From positions 1 through 13,726 of the forward strand of contig DYTG01000040.1 of the NCBI GenBank assembly GCA_020726085.1: DNA of 13,726 bases, written 5' to 3'. This document shows, piece after piece, positions 5,944 through 13,726 of this stretch. The notes under the pieces were generated by a model that saw only the letters and a program-made list of their open reading frames with translations, was not told where the DNA came from and did no database searches. How positions within the stretch are numbered: position 1 is the stretch's first letter; each line of letters opens with the position of its first letter. Source of the stretch: Sulfurovum sp. GTDB taxonomy: Bacteria; Campylobacterota; Campylobacteria; Campylobacterales; Sulfurovaceae. The position numbers were made by a program, and so were the translations under genes.

Positions 5944-8900
5944 ATGGGAAAATTGTTTTTATTGATAAAAAGTCTCTTGTTGTCCATCGTGATGTTGGGG
6001 TACCTAGGAACTCACGCCAATGCGGCATTAAGTGCGGGGGATATTGCGTTTGTCGAATACAACTCAGACAATCCTGATACTTTTGCCTTTGTGGCATTGG
6101 TGGATATTTCAGCGAGTGAAGAGATAATCTTTACCGATAACGGTTGGAAATCTGATAATAGTTGGAGAGCAGGTGAAGGTACTGCTGCTTGGATAGCTCC
6201 TGTAAGCGGTATTGCAAAAGGAAGCGTTATAAAAATTGAAGGCACTACCGTCACAGGAGGTGGCACAGTAAGTAGTAACACTATTGCATTTGCTAATAGT
6301 GGTGACCAAATTATTGCCTACCAAACAGGCAATGCAATGATAGCGGCTCTTAATGCAGAGAGTACAGATTGGCAAACAGATGCTATAAATGCCAACACTT
6401 CATCGCTTCCTCAAGGATTGACAAATGGTACAAATGCCATTGCCTTACCAGAACTTGATAACTACAAATACACAGGCACAATAACAGGAGATAGAGCCAC
6501 ACTGCTTGCAGCAATTAACAATGCAACCAATTGGATAGGAGATGATAGCACTGGTCAAACTTTTGTAGGTGCGTTTACAATAGGCACTACCGACACCACC
6601 CCACCCACTATCTCCTCTACAACCCCTGCGGATAATGCGACGGGGATTGCCGTTGATATAAATTTAACGATAATTTTTAATGAGAGCGTAGCCAAAGGGA
6701 GTGGAAACATCTATATCTATAAAATGAGCGACAACGCCAAAGCTCATACTATTGACGTGGCTAATGTGACTCTTTTAAACGGTGACAAAAGCGTTACTAT
6801 TAACCCGCCTAGCGATTTGGAATCCAACACTGCTTACTATATCAAAATCACCGATGGAGCAATCAAAGATAGCAACAATAATAACTTTAGTGGGATTGAT
6901 AATAACACTACATGGAACTTTACAACTATCGGAACCAATCGCAACCAAATGGTGATTTGGACATTTGATAGCTTAAGCAATATCGCCCATAATGTTGAGA
7001 TTGCACCCAAAATAGACGATACAATAGGCACTCCCACGCTTAAACAACTCTATCAAACAATTGATGATAACGGTAAAAACGGTGTAGCCTATACCGATAG
7101 CGAAGGTGTTTCGCAAGTTGTAGGCAAAGCAATTGCTTGGGATGATATTAAGGGCGATGGGAATGATGCCCAGCTTTTGATTGCTATTAATACCACCCAT
7201 TGGTCGGCACTGGCGATACGATTTGATTACAAAAGTGACTCGGCGGATAGCTTTGATTTGGAGTATAGCATCGATGGGGGAGTGACGTGGAGTAAAGCAT
7301 TTAACAATGAAGCCATTACAACGGGTAGCTTTAAAAGCAAATCTTTGGATTTAAGCAGTGCAACAGCCATTAACAATCAACCTTTGGTACTCTTTAAGTT
7401 TAGTGATTTTGATAACAACGGTAACGATAAACTCACGCTTGATAATATCGAGATAACGGGTATCAAAGATAGCACGGCGATGAGTGTAAGCCCTATCATT
7501 ACCGCCTCATCGACAACGACATCTTATCTACAGCTCAATGAGAGCGGTATGGGATTTGTATCGGCCGCACTCAATGATACTACCGATCCTGCCAAAACTT
7601 TGGGGATTGATTTTAATCTTAGCGATCCAGATACAGCCGTGGGTAGTTTGGTCGTGAGTGCAACAAGCAGCAATCAAAGCGTAGTAGCCAATAGTGATTT
7701 GGTATTAAGCGGTACAGGGGCTACTCGAAACCTCAAAATTACTCCCAAAGCCAAAGGAGCAGCCGATATTACCGTAACAGTGAGCGATAGTGTAAACACA
7801 AATAGCTATATCATTGCCTACCGTGTATCGGATAATAGCTCTAGTAATGCCCGTTTCCATACCGATGCGGCTGATGGGAGTGCGGCGATTGCCATTGATG
7901 CTAACTATATGCTCGTAGCCGATGATGAAGACCAAATCATCCGAGTCTATGATAGAAACCACTCAGGATTGCCAATCAAAACCATCAATATGAACAGTGC
8001 ACTGGGCTTAGAGGGGCAACAAGAGGTTGATACTGAAGCAACAACCCAAATAGGAAATACCATCTATTGGATGGGTTCACACAGTAATGAGAGCGATGGC
8101 ACACAAGCCAATGACCGTGCGTTGATTTTCAAAACCACACTATCAGGTACAGGTGCATCGACAACATTAACCTTTGTTGGCAAATATACGGCTTTGGAGA
8201 GTGATTTGACGAGTTGGGATAGCACCAACGCTCACGGATTGGGGGCTAACCATTACGGTTTGAGTGCAAGTGGGGCAGATGGTAAAGTACCCGAAGCAAC
8301 GGATGGTTTGAGTATCGAGGGGCTTACAATGGCTCCTAGTAGTACAACAACCGCCTATTTGGGTTTCCGTGCCCCCAATGTAAATGTGAGTGACCGCAAC
8401 CGTTCGCTTATTGTGCCTATTACTAACTTTGATACCTTTATGGACGCAACTCCTGCCTTTGGCACTCCTATTGAGCTGGATTTGGGAGGACGAGGGATTA
8501 GAAGTATCGAGTGTAATGCCCATGGATGTATCATCATCGCAGGTTCGTCCGATAGCAGCGGTAACTTTGCACTCTATACATGGAGTGGCGTTGCCGACGA
8601 TAAACCCCAGCTACGAAGTGCAACGCTTAGTGGTGAAGGAAGCTTTGAGGGGATTGTAGAACTGCCCAGTAGCGATTTTATGGGAAGCAATGGCGATGCC
8701 AAAACCATTCAAGTAATTCGTGACAATGGCGATACTGATTGGTACGGCACAGCCACAAAAGCCAAAAAATTGGAGCAAAACAACTGGAAAAAGTTTCAAA
8801 GCGATGCGGTAACATTGGGAAGCGTAGTAGGTACGATACCCTCTATCACAATCAACGAAGTCGATGCCGATACGGCAGGAACAGATGTGTTGGAGTTTAT

Positions 8901-11900
8901 AGAGCTTTACGATGGTGGAGTGGGGAATCTATCTCTTGATGGATTGGTGTTGGTACTTTTTAACGGTAACGGTGATATTTCCTATAAGGCGTTTGATTTG
9001 GATGGCAATACAACCGATGCGAATGGCTTTTTTGTGCTGGGCAATGGCGGAGTTGCCAATGTCAATGTGGTAGTTGGAAATGGCTTCTTGAAAAATGGGG
9101 CGGATGCGGTAGCTCTCTATCTAGCGAGTGCTTTGGATTTCCCCAATAATACAGCCCTAACCAAAACCAACCTACTCGATGCGATTGTTTACGATACAAA
9201 CGATGCAGACGATAGTGGACTTCTCGCAGGACTAGGGCAAAGCACACAATACGATGAAAACGCCAACGGTGATCAAGCAGGTCATTCCAATAGCCGTAGC
9301 CCCGATGGAAATGGCACATTTGTAGCCCAAACACCTACTCCAGGGGAACGCAATATACCCATAGTAACGACACCAACCACCACAACATTTATCCATGAGA
9401 TTCAAGGCAGTGGCACAGCCTCTCCACTCGATGGGCAAAGCGTAAGCGTACGGGCGATTGTCGTAGGGGATTTTCAAGATGGGGATAGTGATACCAAACG
9501 TAACTTGAGAGGATTCTATATCCAAGAAGAGGATAACGAGAGCGATAGCAACGCCTCTACTTCGGAGGGAATTTTTGTCTATGAAAATGGCACTTTTATT
9601 GCTGATGTCAATGTGGGCGATTGGGTAGAGATTAACGGAAGTGTTGATGAGTATTTTGGTGAGACGCAAATCATAGCTTCAAGCGTGAGCGTTTTAAGCA
9701 GTGGCAATCCCTTACCAACTCCTGCTACGATTGCATTGCCCAGTGCTTCAACGACGCTCAATCAAAACGGCAAATATCAACCTGAGCTTGAAGCCTTCGA
9801 GGGGATGTTGGTAGAGTTTAGCGATACGCTCACTATTACAGAGATGTATCAATTGGGTAGATTTAATGAAATCAAACTCACCCAAGGGGGAAGAGTCGAG
9901 CAATTTAGTCAAATCTACGCCCCCAATCCAACAGCTTACACAGCCTATCTTGAGACAATAGGAGCTAGAACCATTACCTATGATGATGGATTGTCTTTGC
10001 AAAATGGAGCTATTGGCAACCTCGATGGATTTGGACCTACTTTTAGCACCGCCAGTGATAAACGAATGGGCGATACCATTGCTCATCTCAAAGGGGTACT
10101 GGCCTATCAATGGGCAGGAAATTCGGCTAGTGGTACAACATGGAGAGTGCGTTCAATCCAAGAGGGCGTTAATAACTTTGTCAAAGCTAACAACCGCTCT
10201 GCTACGCCTAGTAATGTAGGGGGCAATCTCAAAGTCGCTTCGCTTAATGTGCTTAACTACTTCAACACCATTGGCAACACCTGCGGTTTAAGCGGTACAG
10301 AAGAGTGTCGTGGGGCTAATAATGCTACGGAACTTGCACGACAAACCCAAAAGCTGGTTAAAGTACTCCAAAATCTTGATGCCGATGTAGTAGGATTTAT
10401 GGAGATAGAGAACAACTACCACAAACCAACTCCTGCCATTGCTTATCTAGTCGATGCACTCAATACGGCTTTGGGTGATACGGTTTATAGTTATGTGCCA
10501 AGTGGCAATGTGGGCGATGATGTGATTGCCGTAGGGATGATTTACAAAATCGCAACGCTCAAAATAGCCGATAGTACCACCGTTGAGATTTTAGACGATA
10601 GCGATTTGGTTTCTATTGGTATGAGCGGGACTATCTTTAACGGTAGCGGTACCAATCGCTCCCCTCTTGCGGCGACTTTTGAAGAGATTGCCACGGGTGA
10701 GAAGTTTACCTTTGTCGTTGCACACATGAAATCCAAAGGAAGCGCGGGACCAAACGCAGGAGATGCCGATTTGGGCGATGGAGCGGGAGCAAGTAATGGC
10801 ACACGAGTTTTGGGTGTAACGGCTCTTAAAAAGTGGCTTGATGCCGACCCTACAAAGAGCGGTGATAGCGACTTCTTGATAGTAGGAGATATGAACGCCT
10901 ATGCCAAAGAAGAGCCAATTAGCTATTTAGAGAGCAATGGTTATACCGATTTGGCACGACACTTTATGGGTAGCAGTGCCTATTCCTATGTATTTGATGG
11001 GCAAATTGGCACACTTGATTATGCCTTTGCCAATAGTTCACTTACATTGCAAGTGAAGGGAGCAGCCGAGTGGCATATCAATGCCGATGAAGCCAGTGCG
11101 ATTGATTACAATACCGATTTTGGTAGAGACACCACTATCTTTGATAGTACATTGCCCTATCGACAATCAGACCATGACCCCGTAGTGATTGGACTCAAAC
11201 TTGGCAATAGTATCCCAACATCCAAAAATGCCACTATTTCTTTGGCTCAAAACGCTGCTTATACCTTTGGAGGTGCAAATTTCTATTTCGAGGATAACGA
11301 TACGAGTGATACATTCCAAAAGCTTATCATTACGTCATTGCCTACCAAAGGGAGTCTAAAACTAAACAGTGTAGCCGTGACACCCAATCAAGAGATAAAC
11401 GCTTCAGATATTGCAAAGCTAACCTATGCTCCTATCAGTAGTGAATCAGGAAGTAGCTACACAAACTTTGGATTTAAAGTCAATGATGGAGAGGACAACT
11501 CAACGCTCTCTTATACGATAAGTATCGACGTCACCGCCACTCCACCTCCTCCACCACCTGCCAACAACGCTCCAATAGCAGGGTTTAGCTTTGATACAAC
11601 CGATTTGATTGCGGACTTTATCGATAGTTCAACCGATAGTGACGGTGCAATTGTCTCATGGGAGTGGAGCTTTGGCGATGGCAACAGTTCAACGCTCCAA
11701 AACCCAACCCATACCTACGCAACATCAGGGGAGTACAACGTAAGGCTCAAAGTGAGCGACGAGGATGGAGCGAGTATCGAAACAACCCAAACGGTAACGC
11801 TAACGGCTTTAACGCTAGAAAACAATACAACCGTTGAAGATAACGTAACTCAAACGGAGAACAATGCAACGGTTGAAGATAACGTAACTCAAACGGAGAA

Positions 11901-12885
11901 CAATACAACTGTTGAAAATAACGTAACCCAAACAGAGAACAATGCAACTGTTGAAGATAACACAACCCATCCTATAGCCAACCCCGATGAGAACAGCGAT
12001 ACTATCATCGAAAACAAAGGCGACCCAGAGACAAACACAACGCAACGTGAAGAGAACACGACTTTGGAAGCAAACACCACACTATCACCCGAGGGTAATC
12101 TTTTGGAGATATTCGAAGCAAACACTACCCAAGTGCCATTAGAAGAGAACGCTACCGCCGATACCAACGAATCACTCGAACAAAACACTACGCAAGGTGA
12201 AGAGATAGAAGATAGCGTCACTACACACGATGGTATCTATACAATCCAAATAGCCGATACGATTGTAGAGTTTGCACGCAATCACGAAGTCCAAATCGAT
12301 GAAGATAGTGATAGTATCAAAGCTACGATTGTCATGGAGCATCAAATCATAGAAATACGCCTCAATAAAGCGACTCAAATGCTTACTATTACTCTCACCG
12401 ACTCTTTGAGCGGTCACACAAAAAGCGTAACGTTCAACCTCAAAGGGAGTCAAGCGTTTGTGGATGAAGAGGGGAATATCAGTATCGCAACGCCCACACA
12501 AGAGGCTACGCACAGCATCAAAACAACCCTTACGCCTCGTGGCAACATAGAACACATTGTGATTTTTGAACGCCAAACAACCAAAGCACTCTTTGAAGTC
12601 GATGCCAACACAACAATGGATGAAAACGCAACGCTTACGACGCAAACGCAAATAGAACACGATGGATTGATTTATCGAGCCATTGTAATCACCAACAGCA
12701 AAGGCAAAAGCAAAACAAAGTTTATCAAAATCAATAAGGCTACAGGCAAATCTCTAGGGATGCATCACACCCTTAGAGGCGATAGGGAGTTTGGACGCGG
12801 CTCTACTATTAGAGTCTTTGTGCGAAACGGCAAGCTCTTTATCCAATCTAAGACACCCTTAGACGATGATTTAATGATTGAATAA
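5944..12885 (+). CDS. Giant secreted multidomain ExeM/NucH-type nuclease with sequon-rich stalk
   Basis: A 2313-residue exported protein. Residues 1-27 are a Sec signal peptide (LFLLIKSLLLSIVML, then THANA before ALSAGD). Domains in order: a beta-rich domain beginning LSAGDIAFV (28-213); an SbsA-like Ig domain with PPTISSTTPADNATG (217-333); a jelly-roll-like region (336-510); a cadherin-like domain (516-635); a DUF3616-like propeller with YWMGSHS and SIEGLTM (639-950); a lamin-tail-like domain (968-1140); the NucH-type OB fold (1150-1290); the EEP nuclease domain (1430-1753); a cadherin-like domain (1755-1860); a PKD domain with WSFGDG (1875-1957); the stalk (1959-2094); and an unrecognised beta-rich end (2095-2313). 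Catalytic EEP residues are present: N1435, E1487, H1594, D1649 and N1651 in GDMNAY, D1692 in LDY, D1743-H1744 in SDHDP. It should cleave DNA outside the cell, using divalent metal. The ATG at 5944 gives the signal peptide; an upstream in-frame TTG (5896) does not fit. ExeM-type nucleases are usually under 1000 residues. Confidence 0.88.
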   Translation: MGKLFLLIKSLLLSIVMLGYLGTHANAALSAGDIAFVEYNSDNPDTFAFVALVDISASEEIIFTDNGWKSDNSWRAGEGTAAWIAPVSGIAKGSVIKIEGTTVTGGGTVSSNTIAFANSGDQIIAYQTGNAMIAALNAESTDWQTDAINANTSSLPQGLTNGTNAIALPELDNYKYTGTITGDRATLLAAINNATNWIGDDSTGQTFVGAFTIGTTDTTPPTISSTTPADNATGIAVDINLTIIFNESVAKGSGNIYIYKMSDNAKAHTIDVANVTLLNGDKSVTINPPSDLESNTAYYIKITDGAIKDSNNNNFSGIDNNTTWNFTTIGTNRNQMVIWTFDSLSNIAHNVEIAPKIDDTIGTPTLKQLYQTIDDNGKNGVAYTDSEGVSQVVGKAIAWDDIKGDGNDAQLLIAINTTHWSALAIRFDYKSDSADSFDLEYSIDGGVTWSKAFNNEAITTGSFKSKSLDLSSATAINNQPLVLFKFSDFDNNGNDKLTLDNIEITGIKDSTAMSVSPIITASSTTTSYLQLNESGMGFVSAALNDTTDPAKTLGIDFNLSDPDTAVGSLVVSATSSNQSVVANSDLVLSGTGATRNLKITPKAKGAADITVTVSDSVNTNSYIIAYRVSDNSSSNARFHTDAADGSAAIAIDANYMLVADDEDQIIRVYDRNHSGLPIKTINMNSALGLEGQQEVDTEATTQIGNTIYWMGSHSNESDGTQANDRALIFKTTLSGTGASTTLTFVGKYTALESDLTSWDSTNAHGLGANHYGLSASGADGKVPEATDGLSIEGLTMAPSSTTTAYLGFRAPNVNVSDRNRSLIVPITNFDTFMDATPAFGTPIELDLGGRGIRSIECNAHGCIIIAGSSDSSGNFALYTWSGVADDKPQLRSATLSGEGSFEGIVELPSSDFMGSNGDAKTIQVIRDNGDTDWYGTATKAKKLEQNNWKKFQSDAVTLGSVVGTIPSITINEVDADTAGTDVLEFIELYDGGVGNLSLDGLVLVLFNGNGDISYKAFDLDGNTTDANGFFVLGNGGVANVNVVVGNGFLKNGADAVALYLASALDFPNNTALTKTNLLDAIVYDTNDADDSGLLAGLGQSTQYDENANGDQAGHSNSRSPDGNGTFVAQTPTPGERNIPIVTTPTTTTFIHEIQGSGTASPLDGQSVSVRAIVVGDFQDGDSDTKRNLRGFYIQEEDNESDSNASTSEGIFVYENGTFIADVNVGDWVEINGSVDEYFGETQIIASSVSVLSSGNPLPTPATIALPSASTTLNQNGKYQPELEAFEGMLVEFSDTLTITEMYQLGRFNEIKLTQGGRVEQFSQIYAPNPTAYTAYLETIGARTITYDDGLSLQNGAIGNLDGFGPTFSTASDKRMGDTIAHLKGVLAYQWAGNSASGTTWRVRSIQEGVNNFVKANNRSATPSNVGGNLKVASLNVLNYFNTIGNTCGLSGTEECRGANNATELARQTQKLVKVLQNLDADVVGFMEIENNYHKPTPAIAYLVDALNTALGDTVYSYVPSGNVGDDVIAVGMIYKIATLKIADSTTVEILDDSDLVSIGMSGTIFNGSGTNRSPLAATFEEIATGEKFTFVVAHMKSKGSAGPNAGDADLGDGAGASNGTRVLGVTALKKWLDADPTKSGDSDFLIVGDMNAYAKEEPISYLESNGYTDLARHFMGSSAYSYVFDGQIGTLDYAFANSSLTLQVKGAAEWHINADEASAIDYNTDFGRDTTIFDSTLPYRQSDHDPVVIGLKLGNSIPTSKNATISLAQNAAYTFGGANFYFEDNDTSDTFQKLIITSLPTKGSLKLNSVAVTPNQEINASDIAKLTYAPISSESGSSYTNFGFKVNDGEDNSTLSYTISIDVTATPPPPPPANNAPIAGFSFDTTDLIADFIDSSTDSDGAIVSWEWSFGDGNSSTLQNPTHTYATSGEYNVRLKVSDEDGASIETTQTVTLTALTLENNTTVEDNVTQTENNATVEDNVTQTENNTTVENNVTQTENNATVEDNTTHPIANPDENSDTIIENKGDPETNTTQREENTTLEANTTLSPEGNLLEIFEANTTQVPLEENATADTNESLEQNTTQGEEIEDSVTTHDGIYTIQIADTIVEFARNHEVQIDEDSDSIKATIVMEHQIIEIRLNKATQMLTITLTDSLSGHTKSVTFNLKGSQAFVDEEGNISIATPTQEATHSIKTTLTPRGNIEHIVIFERQTTKALFEVDANTTMDENATLTTQTQIEHDGLIYRAIVITNSKGKSKTKFIKINKATGKSLGMHHTLRGDREFGRGSTIRVFVRNGKLFIQSKTPLDDDLMIE
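11818..11973 (+). repeat. Four tandem 39-bp repeats encoding 13-residue glycosylation-sequon units
   Basis: Units start at 11818, 11857, 11896 and 11935 and encode E-N-N-(T/A)-T-V-E-(D/N)-N-(V/T)-T-x-x, usually ending QT. Each unit has two D/E-x-N-x-T motifs. Units 1 and 2 differ at 3 of 39 bases, and a 33-base exact repeat begins in unit 1 and again in unit 2. Units 1 and 3 carry Thr, and 2 and 4 Ala, at the same place, which suggests a two-unit block was duplicated. The period is a multiple of three, so gain or loss of units stays in frame. Confidence 0.95.
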
Positions 12886-12910
12886 CAAGACCAAAAAAGG
12901 AGAAAAACAG

Positions 12911-13174
12911 ATGAAAAGATTGATAACGCTCACACTTTTAGCCTTTGCGTTAGGGAGTTGCGGGGGAGAAAGCTGTCCCAACAGTGTCGAGGTATTAGCC
13001 ATTGATGCACTTTGCAATGAGAGCGATGATACTGCTCTCTATATGCCGCTTCAACAAGGAGATATTGTGACCAAAGAGGAGGAGGGCAGCATTGTCCATA
13101 TTCTCCACACTCACGACGACGAGAAGTTTATCTGCATAGAGAGTGGCAAAGCTTCGATCCTAAGATTGGATTGA
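12911..13174 (+). CDS. Small outer-membrane-type lipoprotein
   Basis: An 87-residue protein with a lipoprotein signal peptide: MKRLITLTLLAFALGSC, lipobox LGSC with the lipidated Cys at C17. Gly follows the Cys, so no inner-membrane retention signal is seen. The mature part has three more cysteines (C22, C35, C75), is acidic, and shows no domain I recognise. It starts 25 bases after the nuclease stop with a strong AAGGAG ribosome binding site (12897-12902) and no promoter of its own, so it is very likely cotranscribed with the nuclease gene. A TTG-initiated longer form (12878) would overlap the nuclease gene and spoil the signal peptide. A role in anchoring, export or protection connected with the nuclease is possible but only suggested by position. 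Confidence 0.8.
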   Translation: MKRLITLTLLAFALGSCGGESCPNSVEVLAIDALCNESDDTALYMPLQQGDIVTKEEEGSIVHILHTHDDEKFICIESGKASILRLD

Positions 13175-13198
13175 TTGCGATTGTTTTGATGATATAAT
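13171..13198 (+). promoter_or_regulatory. Promoter of the thiE-like gene
   Basis: TTGATT (13171-13176) lies 16 bases before TATAAT (13193-13198), and a TG one base upstream of the -10 makes it a perfect extended box (TGATATAAT). The -35 overlaps the stop codon of the lipoprotein gene. The predicted start near 13205 gives a leader of about 49 bases. No terminator hairpin is seen between the two genes. Confidence 0.7.
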
Positions 13199-13253
13199 TG
13201 AACTTTAAATAGTAAAATAGAGTGATATACGCTATTGCCCTCAAAGGATTAAA

Positions 13254-13726
13254 ATGATCGCCTACGCCATTACCGATAGGTTTGCAAACTTTCAATGGAT
13301 AGCTCAAAAAGCCAATTGGATTGTTTACCGTGACAAAACGACTCCGCATTACGCTCACAATGCTCAACGATTTCTGCAAGAGAGTCGCAACTATCCACTG
13401 GATAAGGTTTTGCTCCACGGAGATTATCCTCTCGCCTATCAATTGGGTGCTAAAGGTGTGCATTTAACTTCATCGCAAATCCAACACATCCCCAAGGCTA
13501 AAGCTTTGGGACTCTTTGTCATAGCCAGTACCCATACCCAGCAAGAGGCACTTCAAGCCCAAAAATTAGGAGTCGATACGCTCACCTATAGCCCCATTTT
13601 CGATACTCCCAACAAAGGCAAACCTATCGGTTTGGAAGCTTTGCAAGAACTAAGAAGTCTCATTGATACACCTATTATCGCTTTGGGTGGCATTGTCACC
13701 CAAGAGCAAATCGAGGCGTGTATCCT
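13254..13726 (+). CDS. Thiamine phosphate synthase-like protein (ThiE/TenI family), 3' end outside the window
   Basis: 157 codons are visible. The ATG at 13254 has AAAGGA 5 bases upstream. Family features of the ThiE/TenI TIM barrel appear in order: YRDK (position of the RxK that binds pyrophosphate), LGAKGVHLTSSQ, ASTHTQQEA, SPIFDTPNKGKP (the phosphate-binding region) and ALGGI. True ThiE enzymes join HMP pyrophosphate and thiazole phosphate to make thiamine phosphate in the cytoplasm. Here the usual N-D of the INDR motif is H-G (LLHGDYPLA) and the usual Asp after HLGQ is Gln, so the magnesium-binding aspartates of ThiE seem to be replaced. It may be a diverged ThiE of Campylobacterota or a TenI-like paralogue without synthase activity; I leave the gene symbol open. 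Confidence 0.82.
   Translation, partial: MIAYAITDRFANFQWIAQKANWIVYRDKTTPHYAHNAQRFLQESRNYPLDKVLLHGDYPLAYQLGAKGVHLTSSQIQHIPKAKALGLFVIASTHTQQEALQAQKLGVDTLTYSPIFDTPNKGKPIGLEALQELRSLIDTPIIALGGIVTQEQIEACI

Noticed and set aside
9232..9669. 145-codon minus-strand open frame inside the nuclease gene, and other long antisense frames in the same gene
   Set aside because: No ribosome binding site or domain; the opposite strand has a continuous, recognisable protein, so these are antisense shadows.
11818..11973. Tandem repeats as a possible CRISPR array
   Set aside because: The units are contiguous without unique spacers and lie in frame in a protein gene.

Overview
The window looks like a chromosomal segment from a Campylobacterota (epsilonproteobacterial) species, probably a free-living Sulfurimonas/Sulfuricurvum-type organism; genus is not resolved. 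The reasons are the minus-strand order fdxA - ndk - yceD/DUF177 - rpmF - plsX, which matches the cluster known in Campylobacter jejuni (and, without fdxA, Helicobacter pylori); AT-leaning coding sequence; and promoter candidates that are mostly extended -10 boxes (TGnTAtaaT-like) without a firm -35.

Layout. 1-606 (+) is the C-terminal end of a two-component protein: a degenerate and then an intact receiver domain. It is followed 6 bases later by rmuC (613-1959, +). rmuC converges on the minus-strand block plsX (1967-2962), rpmF (2962-3123, one-base overlap with plsX), yceD (3138-3515), ndk (3599-4012), fdxA (4172-4447) and ispE (4702-5475). ndk, fdxA and ispE each have their own extended -10 candidate, and fdxA and ispE each end in a hairpin. 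This is a housekeeping block: acyl-phosphate synthesis, ribosomal protein L32, a DUF177 protein, nucleotide balance, iron-sulfur electron transfer and isoprenoid precursor synthesis. fabH, which follows plsX in the relatives, is missing here.

4448-4701 and 5476-5943 are non-coding or decayed. They hold two diverged copies of a short repeat flanking ispE, a G9 tract, a perfect palindrome, a REP-like hairpin with TCATTGCGA/GCAATCTC ends, and the remains of what looks like a Phd/YefM-type antitoxin gene.

The dominant feature is a 2313-residue secreted protein (5944-12885, +). It has a signal peptide, a chain of beta-rich extracellular domains, a DUF3616-like segment, a lamin-tail-like domain and an intact ExeM/NucH-type endonuclease/exonuclease/phosphatase (EEP) nuclease domain. 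A PKD domain, a low-complexity acidic stalk and an unrecognised C-terminal domain follow. The stalk contains four tandem 13-residue repeats. Every bacterial-type N-X-S/T site in the stalk (15 in 136 residues, plus two further on) has D or E at -2, which is the PglB N-glycosylation sequon of Campylobacterota. The protein therefore reads as a giant extracellular nuclease with a dedicated N-glycan stalk; this is the most interesting observation in the window. A small lipoprotein gene (12911-13174) follows in the same apparent operon. A thiamine-phosphate-synthase-like gene with altered metal-site residues runs off the right edge (13254-13726).
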